This document shows positions 1 through 6,256 of a stretch of 15,629 nucleotides of DNA, in pieces; within the stretch, counting starts at the first letter, position 1; the number at the start of each line of letters is the position of its first letter. A program made the translations under genes and the position numbers. The stretch is taken from contig JAPLNJ010001038.1 in the NCBI GenBank assembly GCA_026692885.1, positions 1 to 15,629 of the forward strand, read 5' to 3'. The notes under the pieces are model-generated. The model was not told the DNA's origin. It made no database searches and worked only from the letters and a program-made list of their open reading frames with translations. This DNA comes from Planctomycetota bacterium. Its GTDB lineage: Bacteria > Planctomycetota > Planctomycetia > Pirellulales > Pirellulaceae.

Positions 1-56
1 GAAAACGCTTCATCTCAATACCCTTCCGGATAAGCGGGGGTTTGCCTTTTTACAAA

Positions 57-71
57 CAGGAACCGTTCCTG
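57..71. promoter_or_regulatory. Short near-perfect palindrome
   Basis: The sequence CAGGAAC-C-GTTCCTG is a 7-bp inverted repeat around one base, just beyond the first repeat unit at the left edge. It has the size and symmetry of a small operator, but no gene start is visible in the window to tie it to, so a regulatory role is only a guess. Nothing else was recognised in bases 1-118. Confidence 0.25.
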
Positions 72-118
72 CCAGAGGCTCTTCCCCCTTGGTTACGAAC
101 GTCTCTTGTGCCAAAAAC

Positions 119-226
119 AAAAAAACCGACGTGGCGGAACGCCCGAAGGCGTTCGACCACGTCGGCTTACTCGTCAACGACCCCCCCGGCACCGCCGAGT
201 TGCTCTCTATCTAGTCCTCCGACAAC
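119..226 (-). repeat. Dispersed structured repeat, copy 1 (terminator-bearing)
   Basis: One of five related ~108-bp units in this window, all in the same orientation. Read on the minus strand it runs from a conserved GTTGTCGGA...GACTAG block, through a small hairpin (CTCGG-loop-CCGGG), a TTGACGAGTAAGCC block, and then a long hairpin (CCGACGTGG...CCACGTCGG at 126-165) followed by seven U. In this copy the apical stem is GAACGCC-TTCG-GGCGTTC; other copies have GAATACC/GGTGTTC, so the pairs change together. It lies at the 3' end of the broken site-2 protease reading frame and probably acts as its terminator. Confidence 0.85.
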
Positions 227-539
227 ATTCAACCGATCTTCTTGCCGACCCGAATTCCAGTTTAAGTGCGGGTCCGCTTGACTCACCCATTATACAGATT
301 GCAGCGGAAAAGGCAACGGCGTCGGCGCCTCGTTCATGGAGCAACACGCTCACAACGAGCATGATGGCCGTCACCGCGCCCATGAACCAGTACAGCAGCG
401 GCGGCCAGTCCTTGAACTCGGCGGGATAGTAACTTCCCGCCAGCACCCAAGTGAGCAGCCCGAAGATCACAAACCAGGAGTAATCCAGACCAATCGGAAC
501 CCCCAGAATTCTGCCTAACGGGATGTGGTGTCGAGTCAA
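207..539 (-). pseudogene. Site-2 protease (peptidase M50), N-terminal fragment
   Basis: The fragment starts at a TTG (539) seven bases after a strong AGGAAGGAG ribosome binding site, so the start is well supported although no ATG is present. It begins 23 bases after the phosphorylase stop and is probably cotranscribed with it. The first ~70 residues match the start of M50 site-2 proteases (HIPLGRILG, GLDYSWF, SYYPAEF, then a membrane segment), which are intramembrane metalloproteases. At the zinc motif expected as HELGH the sequence reads HERGA: the second histidine is Ala. Similarity is lost a few residues later, near position 312, and the frame runs into repeat copy 1. A full protein has 200-400 residues with a second zinc-binding region, so this is a non-functional remnant. 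Confidence 0.75.
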
Positions 540-562
540 GAGCGTTCTCCTTCCTTCTGAGA

Positions 563-3097
563 TCAGCGTTGCCACAGAATGTAAGCGGCTTCCAGCGGAA
601 CTGAAACGCCAACGCAATGCGGTATTACCCGCGCGGTATAATCCTTCGACGCGAGGGCCGCAGGCACAGCCGCGCTGTAAACGTAGCCGCCCGACGCGCC
701 CGTCAGATGCCGGTCGCGCGTCATCTCTTGCCGGAACGGAGGATCGCCATCGGCGTAAAGCTCTACCCGCACCGCTTTGGGGTCGAGGCCATTGAGATAG
801 ACCTGAACCTCAAATAGGTGCTGCTCGCCACGAGTCTCAACCTTCACTTCGCCGAAGTGCAGCGTGGCCCAGTGCTGTTCCAGAACATGCCGCCAATCGA
901 CCATTTGCCTGCCCACTGCACCTTGATTGGCAGCGCGCTCACGGTAGGCTGACGCCGCCGAGAGGTAGTGTTGCTCGGCGTATTCGCGCACCGCGCGGTT
1001 GGCGGAGAAGCGCGGTGTCAACCGCGCCATGCTCTCGCGCATGCGCGCCACCCAGGCCCTGGGAATGCCCTGTTTGTCGCGGGCATAAAACTCAGGGATC
1101 ACTTCCCGTTCGAGCAGGCCGTAGAGCGCATCGGCTTCGACAGCGTCCCAAGCGGGATCGTCGCCATGCTCCTGGCCATCTCCCAACGACCACCCCACAT
1201 CGGGGGCATACGCCTCGGCCCACCAGCCGTCCAATACTGAGAGATTGATACCTCCATTGACAAGCACCTTCATACCGCTCGTTCCACACGCCTCCCAAGG
1301 CCGCCGGGGCGTATTGATCCAGACGTCCACTCCCTGCACGAGCTGCTCGGTCAGAAGCATGTCATAGTCACTGAGAAAGACCACATGCGGGCGGGCTTCT
1401 GGCCTCTGGATGAAGTGGGTCCACTGCCGAATCAGGCCCTGCCCCGCCTGGTCCGCAGGATGAGCCTTGCCGGCGAGGACGAGTTGGACCGGGCGCTGCG
1501 GATTGGACAACAGACGCAGCAGTCGCGCAGGATCGTGCAGCAGTAGATTGGGGCGTTTGTAGGCGGCGAAGCGACGCGCAAAGCCCAAAGTCAACGCGTT
1601 GGGATGGAACAAATGTTCCGCCCCGTCCACCGCTTCGGGCGACGCGCCGGAGGCGGCCAGCTGCCTGGACAATCGCTCGCGCACGTAGGCCACAAAAGAC
1701 TGGCTGGCGGCGAGGCGAAATTGCCAGAGCCTGGTGTCGGAGACGCGGCGCATGTCCTGCCCCAGGGTGCCTGTCGTCCCCAGCCAACGGTCTTTGCCAC
1801 AGACATCCGTCCACAGATCATCCGCCGGTGCGGAGTCCCAGGTCGGCATGTGGACTCCGTTCGTGACGTGGCCGATGGGGACGTCCTCCGCCGGCCAGTG
1901 CGGAAAGAGAGGCTCAAACAGGTGCCGGCTCACCTGCCCATGCAAGCGGCTTACGCCATTGACCGCCCCGCTTCCGCGGATCCCCAGGTAGGCCATGTTG
2001 AAACTCTCCGACGGATCATCCGGGTTCTGGCGGCCGAGTGCCAGCAGGTCATGGAGGGTGAGGCCGAGCTTCTTGGCGTACCTAGCGAGGTATTGTTCGA
2101 TGAGGGCGGGAGCAAAACGATCGAAGCCAGCCGCCACCGCCGTGTGCGTGGTGAACAGGTTGCCCGCTCGCGTAACGGCCAGAGCCACGTCAAACGGCTG
2201 ACCGGTTTCCTCCATAAAACATCGGGCGCGTTCCAACACGGCGAAGGCTGCGTGGCCTTCGTTGAGGTGACAAACTTCCGGCTGGAGACCGAGCGCGCGG
2301 AGCAAACGCCACCCGCCAATCCCAAGCACCAGTTCTTGTTTCAGCCGCAACTCCGGCCCGCCGCCATACAGCTCGCTGGTAATCCCGCGATGAGCGGGGA
2401 AGTTCGCCGCGTCATTGCTGTCCAGCAGGTAAAGCTTCACTCTGCCGACCTGGACCTGCCAGGCGCGCAACCAGACTGAGTAACCAGGTAAGGCAATCTG
2501 CAGCCGCAACCACTCGCCGTTCGGGTGGCGCAAGGGCGTGATCGGCAACTGTCCGGGGTCGTTGTATGGATAGAGGGCCTGTTGCGATCCGTCCTTGTCG
2601 ATCACCTGGCGAAAATAGCCCTGCTGGTAGAGCAGTCCCACGCCGACTACAGGCACACCCAGATCACTGGCGGCTTTGAGCTGATCGCCGGCGACATTGC
2701 CCAGTCCTCCCGAATAGATCGGCAGGGCTTCGCTCAACATGAATTCCATGCTGAAATACGCCACACAGGTCAGGAACCGTTCGGGATGATGTTGCTGAAA
2801 CCACGCGGGCGTCTCCTCCGCGTGCTTCTTAGCCTGCACAAGGGAATCTATCTTGTTGCGGAACGCTGGATCAGCGAGCATGCGCCGGATCTTCTCCCGC
2901 GAGACTGTCTGCAGGACATCACACGGGTGATGCGTCAGGTCCCACAGTACCGGGTCCAGCTGCCGCCACAACTCGTCGGTAGCATGATTCCACGACCAGC
3001 GCATATCCAGGGCCAACTCAGCCAGGGCCTCGGCCCCCTCGACTTCATCGGGCAAGTGCAAATATATCGGGTGGCTGAGGCAGGTTTGTTCGCTCAT
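563..3097 (-). CDS. glgP: Alpha-glucan (glycogen/maltodextrin) phosphorylase
   Basis: This 844-residue enzyme of the PLP-dependent alpha-glucan phosphorylase family releases glucose-1-phosphate from the non-reducing ends of glycogen or maltodextrin in the cytoplasm. The N-terminal ~110 residues match the DUF3417 extension typical of the Thermotoga-type branch, with MRWSWNHAT at 32-40. The catalytic core follows: AYFSMEF at 113-119, YSGGLGNVAGD at 128-138, HLNEGHAAF at 277-285 and the PLP-lysine segment EACGTSGMK with Lys610. About 100 further residues form a beta-rich tail, as in that branch. The length is normal and the frame intact. Its ATG overlaps the stop of the alcohol dehydrogenase gene (ATGA), so the two are probably translationally coupled. 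Confidence 0.95.
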   Translation of the reverse strand: MSEQTCLSHPIYLHLPDEVEGAEALAELALDMRWSWNHATDELWRQLDPVLWDLTHHPCDVLQTVSREKIRRMLADPAFRNKIDSLVQAKKHAEETPAWFQQHHPERFLTCVAYFSMEFMLSEALPIYSGGLGNVAGDQLKAASDLGVPVVGVGLLYQQGYFRQVIDKDGSQQALYPYNDPGQLPITPLRHPNGEWLRLQIALPGYSVWLRAWQVQVGRVKLYLLDSNDAANFPAHRGITSELYGGGPELRLKQELVLGIGGWRLLRALGLQPEVCHLNEGHAAFAVLERARCFMEETGQPFDVALAVTRAGNLFTTHTAVAAGFDRFAPALIEQYLARYAKKLGLTLHDLLALGRQNPDDPSESFNMAYLGIRGSGAVNGVSRLHGQVSRHLFEPLFPHWPAEDVPIGHVTNGVHMPTWDSAPADDLWTDVCGKDRWLGTTGTLGQDMRRVSDTRLWQFRLAASQSFVAYVRERLSRQLAASGASPEAVDGAEHLFHPNALTLGFARRFAAYKRPNLLLHDPARLLRLLSNPQRPVQLVLAGKAHPADQAGQGLIRQWTHFIQRPEARPHVVFLSDYDMLLTEQLVQGVDVWINTPRRPWEACGTSGMKVLVNGGINLSVLDGWWAEAYAPDVGWSLGDGQEHGDDPAWDAVEADALYGLLEREVIPEFYARDKQGIPRAWVARMRESMARLTPRFSANRAVREYAEQHYLSAASAYRERAANQGAVGRQMVDWRHVLEQHWATLHFGEVKVETRGEQHLFEVQVYLNGLDPKAVRVELYADGDPPFRQEMTRDRHLTGASGGYVYSAAVPAALASKDYTARVIPHCVGVSVPLEAAYILWQR

Positions 3098-4206
3098 GGG
3101 TTTTCCTTCAAGGCTCCCCTGCCTGCGCTCGGGTTCTTGAGCACCACCTTTAACGCATGTTCCTTGGCGGCGTTCCCGAAGATGTCGTACGCCTTCATGA
3201 TTTCCGATAGCTCGAACCGGTGGCTCACGAGCTTCTTCGCGTCGAGGCGTCCCGACTGAACTATCCTGAGTAGCATCGGCGTTGTGACCGTGTCCACAAG
3301 CCGCGTGGTCAACGTGATGTTGTAGGACCAGAGCCTCTCGATGTGAAACTCCACCGGCTTGCCGTGGACGCCGACGTTAGCAATCCGCCCGCCAGGCGAG
3401 ATGATCGATTGGCAGATGTCGAAGGTCGTCGGGACGCCAACGGCCTCGATGGCGACATCCACACCCGCGTCGTTCGTTAGCGCCATAATGTGTTCGACCG
3501 CTTTTCCGTCCGAGCTGTTGACGGCCTTTGTCGCGCCGAACGAGCGGGCGACCTCCAACCGGTTATCGTCAAGATCGATCATCACGATCTCCGCTGGGGA
3601 GTAGAGTTGCGCGGTCAGCAGGGCCGCGAGGCCGACCGGACCGGCGCCGACTATCGCCAACACGTCCCCCGGCTTCACTTGCCCGTTCAGCACGCCGCAT
3701 TCCAGGCCCGTCGGGAGAATATCGCTGAGCATTGTCGCCGCCTCGTCATCGGCGTCCGGGGGGAGCGCATACAGGCTGGTATCGGCGTAGGGGATTCTGA
3801 CGTATTCAGCTTGAGTGCCGTCGATCCGATTGCCAAGAATCCAGCCGCCCATGCGGCACTGGGAATACATCCCTTTCCTGCAGAAGCTGCATCGGCCACA
3901 GGAAGTGATACAGGAGATGAGAACTTTGTCGCCTTTGTGGAAACCGAGCACACTTGTCCCCAGTGCCTCGATAGTTCCGACTCCCTCGTGACCAAGGATC
4001 CGACCGCTGGTCACGGTCGGCAGGTCACCCTTCAGAATGTGAAGGTCGGTCCCGCAGATGGTGGTCGAACTGATCCGAACGATGGCGTCTGTTGCCTCAA
4101 TAATCGTCGGCTTGGGCCGATCCTCCCAGGCCCGAATACGCGGCCCATGGTAGACCAGGGCCTTCATCGTGGTTGGGTTGTTTCCGTCGTCAGCAGGTTC
4201 TGTCAT
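3094..4206 (-). CDS. Zinc-dependent medium-chain alcohol dehydrogenase
   Basis: This 370-residue MDR-superfamily enzyme oxidises an alcohol or reduces the corresponding aldehyde or ketone with a nicotinamide cofactor. Visible motifs are the catalytic zinc ligands Cys51 (CGTDLH) and the GHEGVG site (His73, Glu74), the four structural-zinc cysteines 103, 106, 109 and 117, and the Rossmann turn GAGPVG at 187-192. Asp211 in VMIDLDDNR at the end of the second strand suggests NAD rather than NADP. The overall sequence resembles isopropanol/2-butanol-type enzymes, but the substrate cannot be read from it. An AAGGAG ribosome binding site five bases before the ATG supports this start over the internal Met14 where the conserved domain begins. 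It lies 32 bases after the DUF2007 gene and overlaps glgP by four bases. Confidence 0.93.
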   Translation of the reverse strand: MTEPADDGNNPTTMKALVYHGPRIRAWEDRPKPTIIEATDAIVRISSTTICGTDLHILKGDLPTVTSGRILGHEGVGTIEALGTSVLGFHKGDKVLISCITSCGRCSFCRKGMYSQCRMGGWILGNRIDGTQAEYVRIPYADTSLYALPPDADDEAATMLSDILPTGLECGVLNGQVKPGDVLAIVGAGPVGLAALLTAQLYSPAEIVMIDLDDNRLEVARSFGATKAVNSSDGKAVEHIMALTNDAGVDVAIEAVGVPTTFDICQSIISPGGRIANVGVHGKPVEFHIERLWSYNITLTTRLVDTVTTPMLLRIVQSGRLDAKKLVSHRFELSEIMKAYDIFGNAAKEHALKVVLKNPSAGRGALKENP

Positions 4207-4238
4207 CGTCTCTCCTTCATCAAGTGCCTTTTCGCACG

Positions 4239-4466
4239 TCAGACTTCATCGCAGGGTGGGTCGAATTTGTCGGTCGTCCGGCGTTCGATGTGTTGTCGAG
4301 CGCGGTCGGCGTCCCCGGCGCGCACGAGCAGCTTCGTTTCGACGATCTCGATGAATCCGCCTTGCGACTCGCCGTCCAGTTCGCACTTGATGCCGGCGTC
4401 GTGCAATTGGTTGCGAATGATCTCGGCCTCGTAGACATCGTTCGTCGTATAAGGGTGCCGCACCAC
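4239..4466 (-). CDS. DUF2007-like putative signal-transducing protein
   Basis: About 75 residues (VVRHPYTTNDVYEAEIIRNQ and onward) match the DUF2007 pattern: a short beta-alpha-beta-beta-alpha domain with LHDAGIKCEL, a hydrophobic IEIVETKLLV strand and an AGDADRARQHI helix. The biochemical role of the family is unknown. The usual family start corresponds to one of two adjacent GTG codons (4466 or 4463). No ribosome binding site precedes them, because repeat copy 2 with its U-tract ends only about eight bases upstream. The frame is also open through the repeat to an ATG at 4529, which would add ~21 repeat-derived residues. It is the first gene of the alcohol dehydrogenase-glgP cluster. Confidence 0.7.
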   Translation of the reverse strand: MVRHPYTTNDVYEAEIIRNQLHDAGIKCELDGESQGGFIEIVETKLLVRAGDADRARQHIERRTTDKFDPPCDEV

Positions 4467-4473
4467 CGACAAC

Positions 4474-4580
4474 AAAAAAGCCGACGTGACCGAACACCAA
4501 GCGGTATTCAACCACGTCGGCTTACTCATCGACGAACCACCCGCTAAAGCGAGTTGCTCTTCGTCTAGTCATCCGACGAC
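4474..4580 (-). repeat. Dispersed structured repeat, copy 2
   Basis: Same unit and orientation as the other four copies but the most diverged. On the minus strand its first hairpin is CTCGC-TTTA-GCGGG, where other copies have CCCGG/TCGGG, CTCGG/CCGGG or CCCGA/TTGGG: different bases, pairing kept. The terminator hairpin spans 4480-4521 (apical stem GAATACC-GCTT-GGTGTTC) and is followed by six U. It lies between the stress-protein gene, whose stop is at 4801, and the DUF2007 gene, and almost touches the latter's likely start. Confidence 0.8.
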
Positions 4581-4658
4581 TTCATCTCAGACATTTTATG
4601 GCGCTGGACAGGGGAGGCAAGAGGGAGGCACGGGAACTACCACGGGCCATACCGTAAG

Positions 4659-4699
4659 CCGCGTATTCCTACGCGGTTGCGTCGCCCGGCCAATGGCCG
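4659..4699. other. Two adjacent hairpins in the stress-protein 3' region
   Basis: CCGCGTA-TTCC-TACGCGG (4659-4676) is a perfect 7-bp hairpin, followed ten bases later by CGGCC-AAT-GGCCG (4687-4699). Neither has a U-tract. They fall in the 220-base stretch between repeat copy 2 and the stress-protein stop, where no gene was found. A 3'-UTR stabiliser or processing element is possible. On the minus strand, just after the stress-protein stop, AGGAGTATT occurs twice in tandem (about 4783-4797), resembling a duplicated ribosome binding site, but only a ~13-codon frame follows. Confidence 0.35.
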
Positions 4700-4800
4700 A
4701 GACTAGGCGATCGCCACCCTGCCGCATTCTGGCCCGGCTCAGCCTGACAGCAATTCGTGCGGGCCTAGTCGCGCGGTCAATACTCCTAATACTCCTGAAA

Positions 4801-5334
4801 CTACGCGCAGACAGCGACCGGTTCGGAATGGATCCACGTTTCCATCGATTGCGTGTCACCCAGACGGTCCTTGGCGCGTTCGACTTCTTCCGGCGCGGCG
4901 TGGAGGATCAGGAGGAATTTGCCGGCCTTCAAGTTCGCCTCGTATTGCAGGATGCTGTCCTTCGGAATGCCGATGCTGGCCAGTGCGGCGCCGAGGGCAC
5001 TGACGCCACCCAACACGGCGGCGCCTTCGAGCGCGCCGACCATCCAAGCCACAAGCGGTCCGGCCATAACGAGCGGACCAATGCCCGGCACGAAGAAGAA
5101 CGCTGAACCAAACAGCAGGCCCCACAGGCCGCCCCAGAACGCCCCCAGTTTGCCCCAGGCCAGCATGCGGTCGCCCGCGTTGTAGTAGCCGACAACATGC
5201 TCATCGGTGTGGTAATCCTTGCCGACAATCGACAGCTTCTTCATGTCGAAGCCGCTCCTCTGGAGCTCGCGGACAGCGTCCTCAGCTTGGTGGTGAGATT
5301 CAAAAATTGCGACCACGGAGTTCTTCTCGGACAT
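4801..5334 (-). CDS. YflT/GSP17M-type general stress membrane protein
   Basis: This 177-residue protein starts with the general-stress-protein-17M-like pattern: MSEKNSVVAIF, then AEDAVRELQRSGFDMKKLSI, VGKDYHTDEHVVGYYN at about 40-55. Two Gly-rich membrane segments follow (GAFWGGLWGLLFGSAFFFVP and GPLVAWMVGALEGAAVLGG), then a soluble C-terminal part with IGIPKDSILQYE and a LLILHAAPEEVERAK segment. Homologs are small inner-membrane proteins of unknown biochemistry, often found with stress genes. The MSE start is preferred over an ATG five codons upstream: GAGG lies nine bases before it, and the truncated paralog at 15370 begins at the same residue. The leader contains repeat copy 3 about 126 bases upstream. 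Confidence 0.85.
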   Translation of the reverse strand: MSEKNSVVAIFESHHQAEDAVRELQRSGFDMKKLSIVGKDYHTDEHVVGYYNAGDRMLAWGKLGAFWGGLWGLLFGSAFFFVPGIGPLVMAGPLVAWMVGALEGAAVLGGVSALGAALASIGIPKDSILQYEANLKAGKFLLILHAAPEEVERAKDRLGDTQSMETWIHSEPVAVCA

Positions 5335-5460
5335 GACGGGGTTCCTCATTGGTTAACAACTGGATCTTGGGAAAGAACTAGCACACTGTACGGTCTGATC
5401 GCGATCGTTGCTGGTCGAAAACGCTGACCGCTTGCGGACGGTCCCGCATTTCCAAGAACG

Positions 5461-5568
5461 AAAAAAACCGACGTGTCCGAACACCGTGAGGTATTCGATC
5501 ACGTCGGCTTACTCGTCAACGAGCCCCCCGATACCGCCGGGTTGCCCTTCATCTAGTCATCCGACAAC
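5461..5568 (-). repeat. Dispersed structured repeat, copy 3
   Basis: Close to consensus. On the minus strand: GTTGTCGGATGACTAG block, hairpin CCCGG-loop-TCGGG, CTCG-TTGA-CGAG, then the terminator hairpin at 5468-5507 (apical stem GAATACC-TCAC-GGTGTTC) and seven U. Similarity to copy 5 continues beyond the core on both sides: outward for about 30 bases (CAACTTCTGGGCGGAG here, CAACTTCCGGGCGGAG there) and inward through the leader into the stress-protein gene. It lies between the cardiolipin synthase fragment and the intact stress-protein gene. Confidence 0.87.
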
Positions 5569-5603
5569 CTTCAATCAACTTCTGGGCGGAGCGCCGTTCA
5601 GGT

Positions 5604-5804
5604 TCACTGCCACTCCGCACCTGAGCATTCTACGGTGCGCGGTGGGGAAGGCAAGATGTTCAGGGCGGCAATCAATGACGCGTCGGGCAGGAAATAGGGC
5701 ACCGCGTGTCCCGAAGCCACCAGCGTCAGGACCACATTGAGCACCGCGGCGACATGGGGCCAGAACGACAAAATCTGTTCCATCATGGCAAACGGTTCGA
5801 TCAT
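5604..5804 (-). pseudogene. Cardiolipin synthase / PLD-nuclease N-terminal fragment
   Basis: The minus frame reads MIEPFAMMEQILSFWPHVAA, then a hydrophobic VLNVVLTLVASGHAV segment. This resembles the N-terminal membrane anchor of cardiolipin synthases of the phospholipase D superfamily, where a WPH...ASGHAVL pattern precedes the second membrane span and two HKD catalytic motifs. Similarity is lost after about 45 residues and the frame ends at 5604. No HKD motif is present, so it cannot be active. The start could also be Met at 5786; no ribosome binding site decides it. It is preceded by a TrkA-C fragment and followed by repeat copy 3. Confidence 0.5.
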
Positions 5805-5867
5805 CGATGATCGGCATGTGCGTATCACTGTTCTGTTTTGGTATGGGCACCTTCCCAGTCGCCCGTC

Positions 5868-6062
5868 TCACTTGACCTCGCGCAGGTGAATCAAGTCGAC
5901 TTGTTTGGCAACGACGATCAGCAGCTGGTCGTCACTGAAACGAAAGGTGGCATCGGGAAACAAGGATAGCTTTCCGGTCAGAGCATCTTTCACTCCAATC
6001 ACCCACACGTTATATTTCCGCCGTAGGTCACTCTCCTGCAGCCCGGTCAACTGGTGCCATCC
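5868..6062 (-). pseudogene. TrkA-C (RCK_C) domain fragment of a K+ transport protein
   Basis: The last ~63 codons read LTGLQESDLRRKYNVWVIGV, then LFPDATFRFSDDQLLIVVAK and a short charged end. This is the pattern of a TrkA-C/RCK_C ligand-binding domain, which normally ends K+ channels, Trk/Ktr subunits or K+/H+ antiporters. The TrkA-N (Rossmann) part and any membrane domain are missing. The open frame continues upstream to 6242 but through unrelated low-complexity sequence, so the 5' part of the gene is gone. It is a decayed C-terminal remnant ending 64 bases before the cardiolipin synthase fragment. Confidence 0.6.
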
Positions 6063-6063
6063 T

Positions 6064-6240
6064 CCCTGCCGAAACCGGCTCCCTTTTCTGTGCCGGTCCC
6101 ACCGTTCCGCTTTCTGTGCCGGATTCCCGTGCCGGTCCCATTCCCGGATCGAAGCATCGGCCGATAGAATGACGAAAGGCGAATGACCAACGACTGACGA
6201 CCGACGAGTTCGTCGTCCGTCATTTGTCGTTCGTCCACAC
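6064..6240. repeat. Low-complexity short-repeat spacer
   Basis: This spacer between the TrkA-C fragment and the amylase contains TTCTGTGCCGG twice and GTGCCGGTCCCA twice, then a run built from GACGA/GAATGAC-like words with an imperfect inverted arrangement around 6190-6235. No gene was found. It must hold the amylase promoter, but no clear -35/-10 pair could be picked out. Confidence 0.45.
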
Positions 6241-6256
6241 ATCTGGAGCCAATGTC

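Noticed and set aside
119..226. Short protein-coding frames across the repeats (KPTWSNT- or KKPTCPNT-type peptides on either strand)
   Set aside because: The start codons are not kept between copies, stops appear in some, and the base changes follow hairpin pairing rather than codons. These are by-products of a structured repeat.
1604..2479. Long plus-strand open frame antisense to the phosphorylase
   Set aside because: It is opposite a fully supported enzyme gene, has no recognisable domain, and is expected from GC-rich codon bias.
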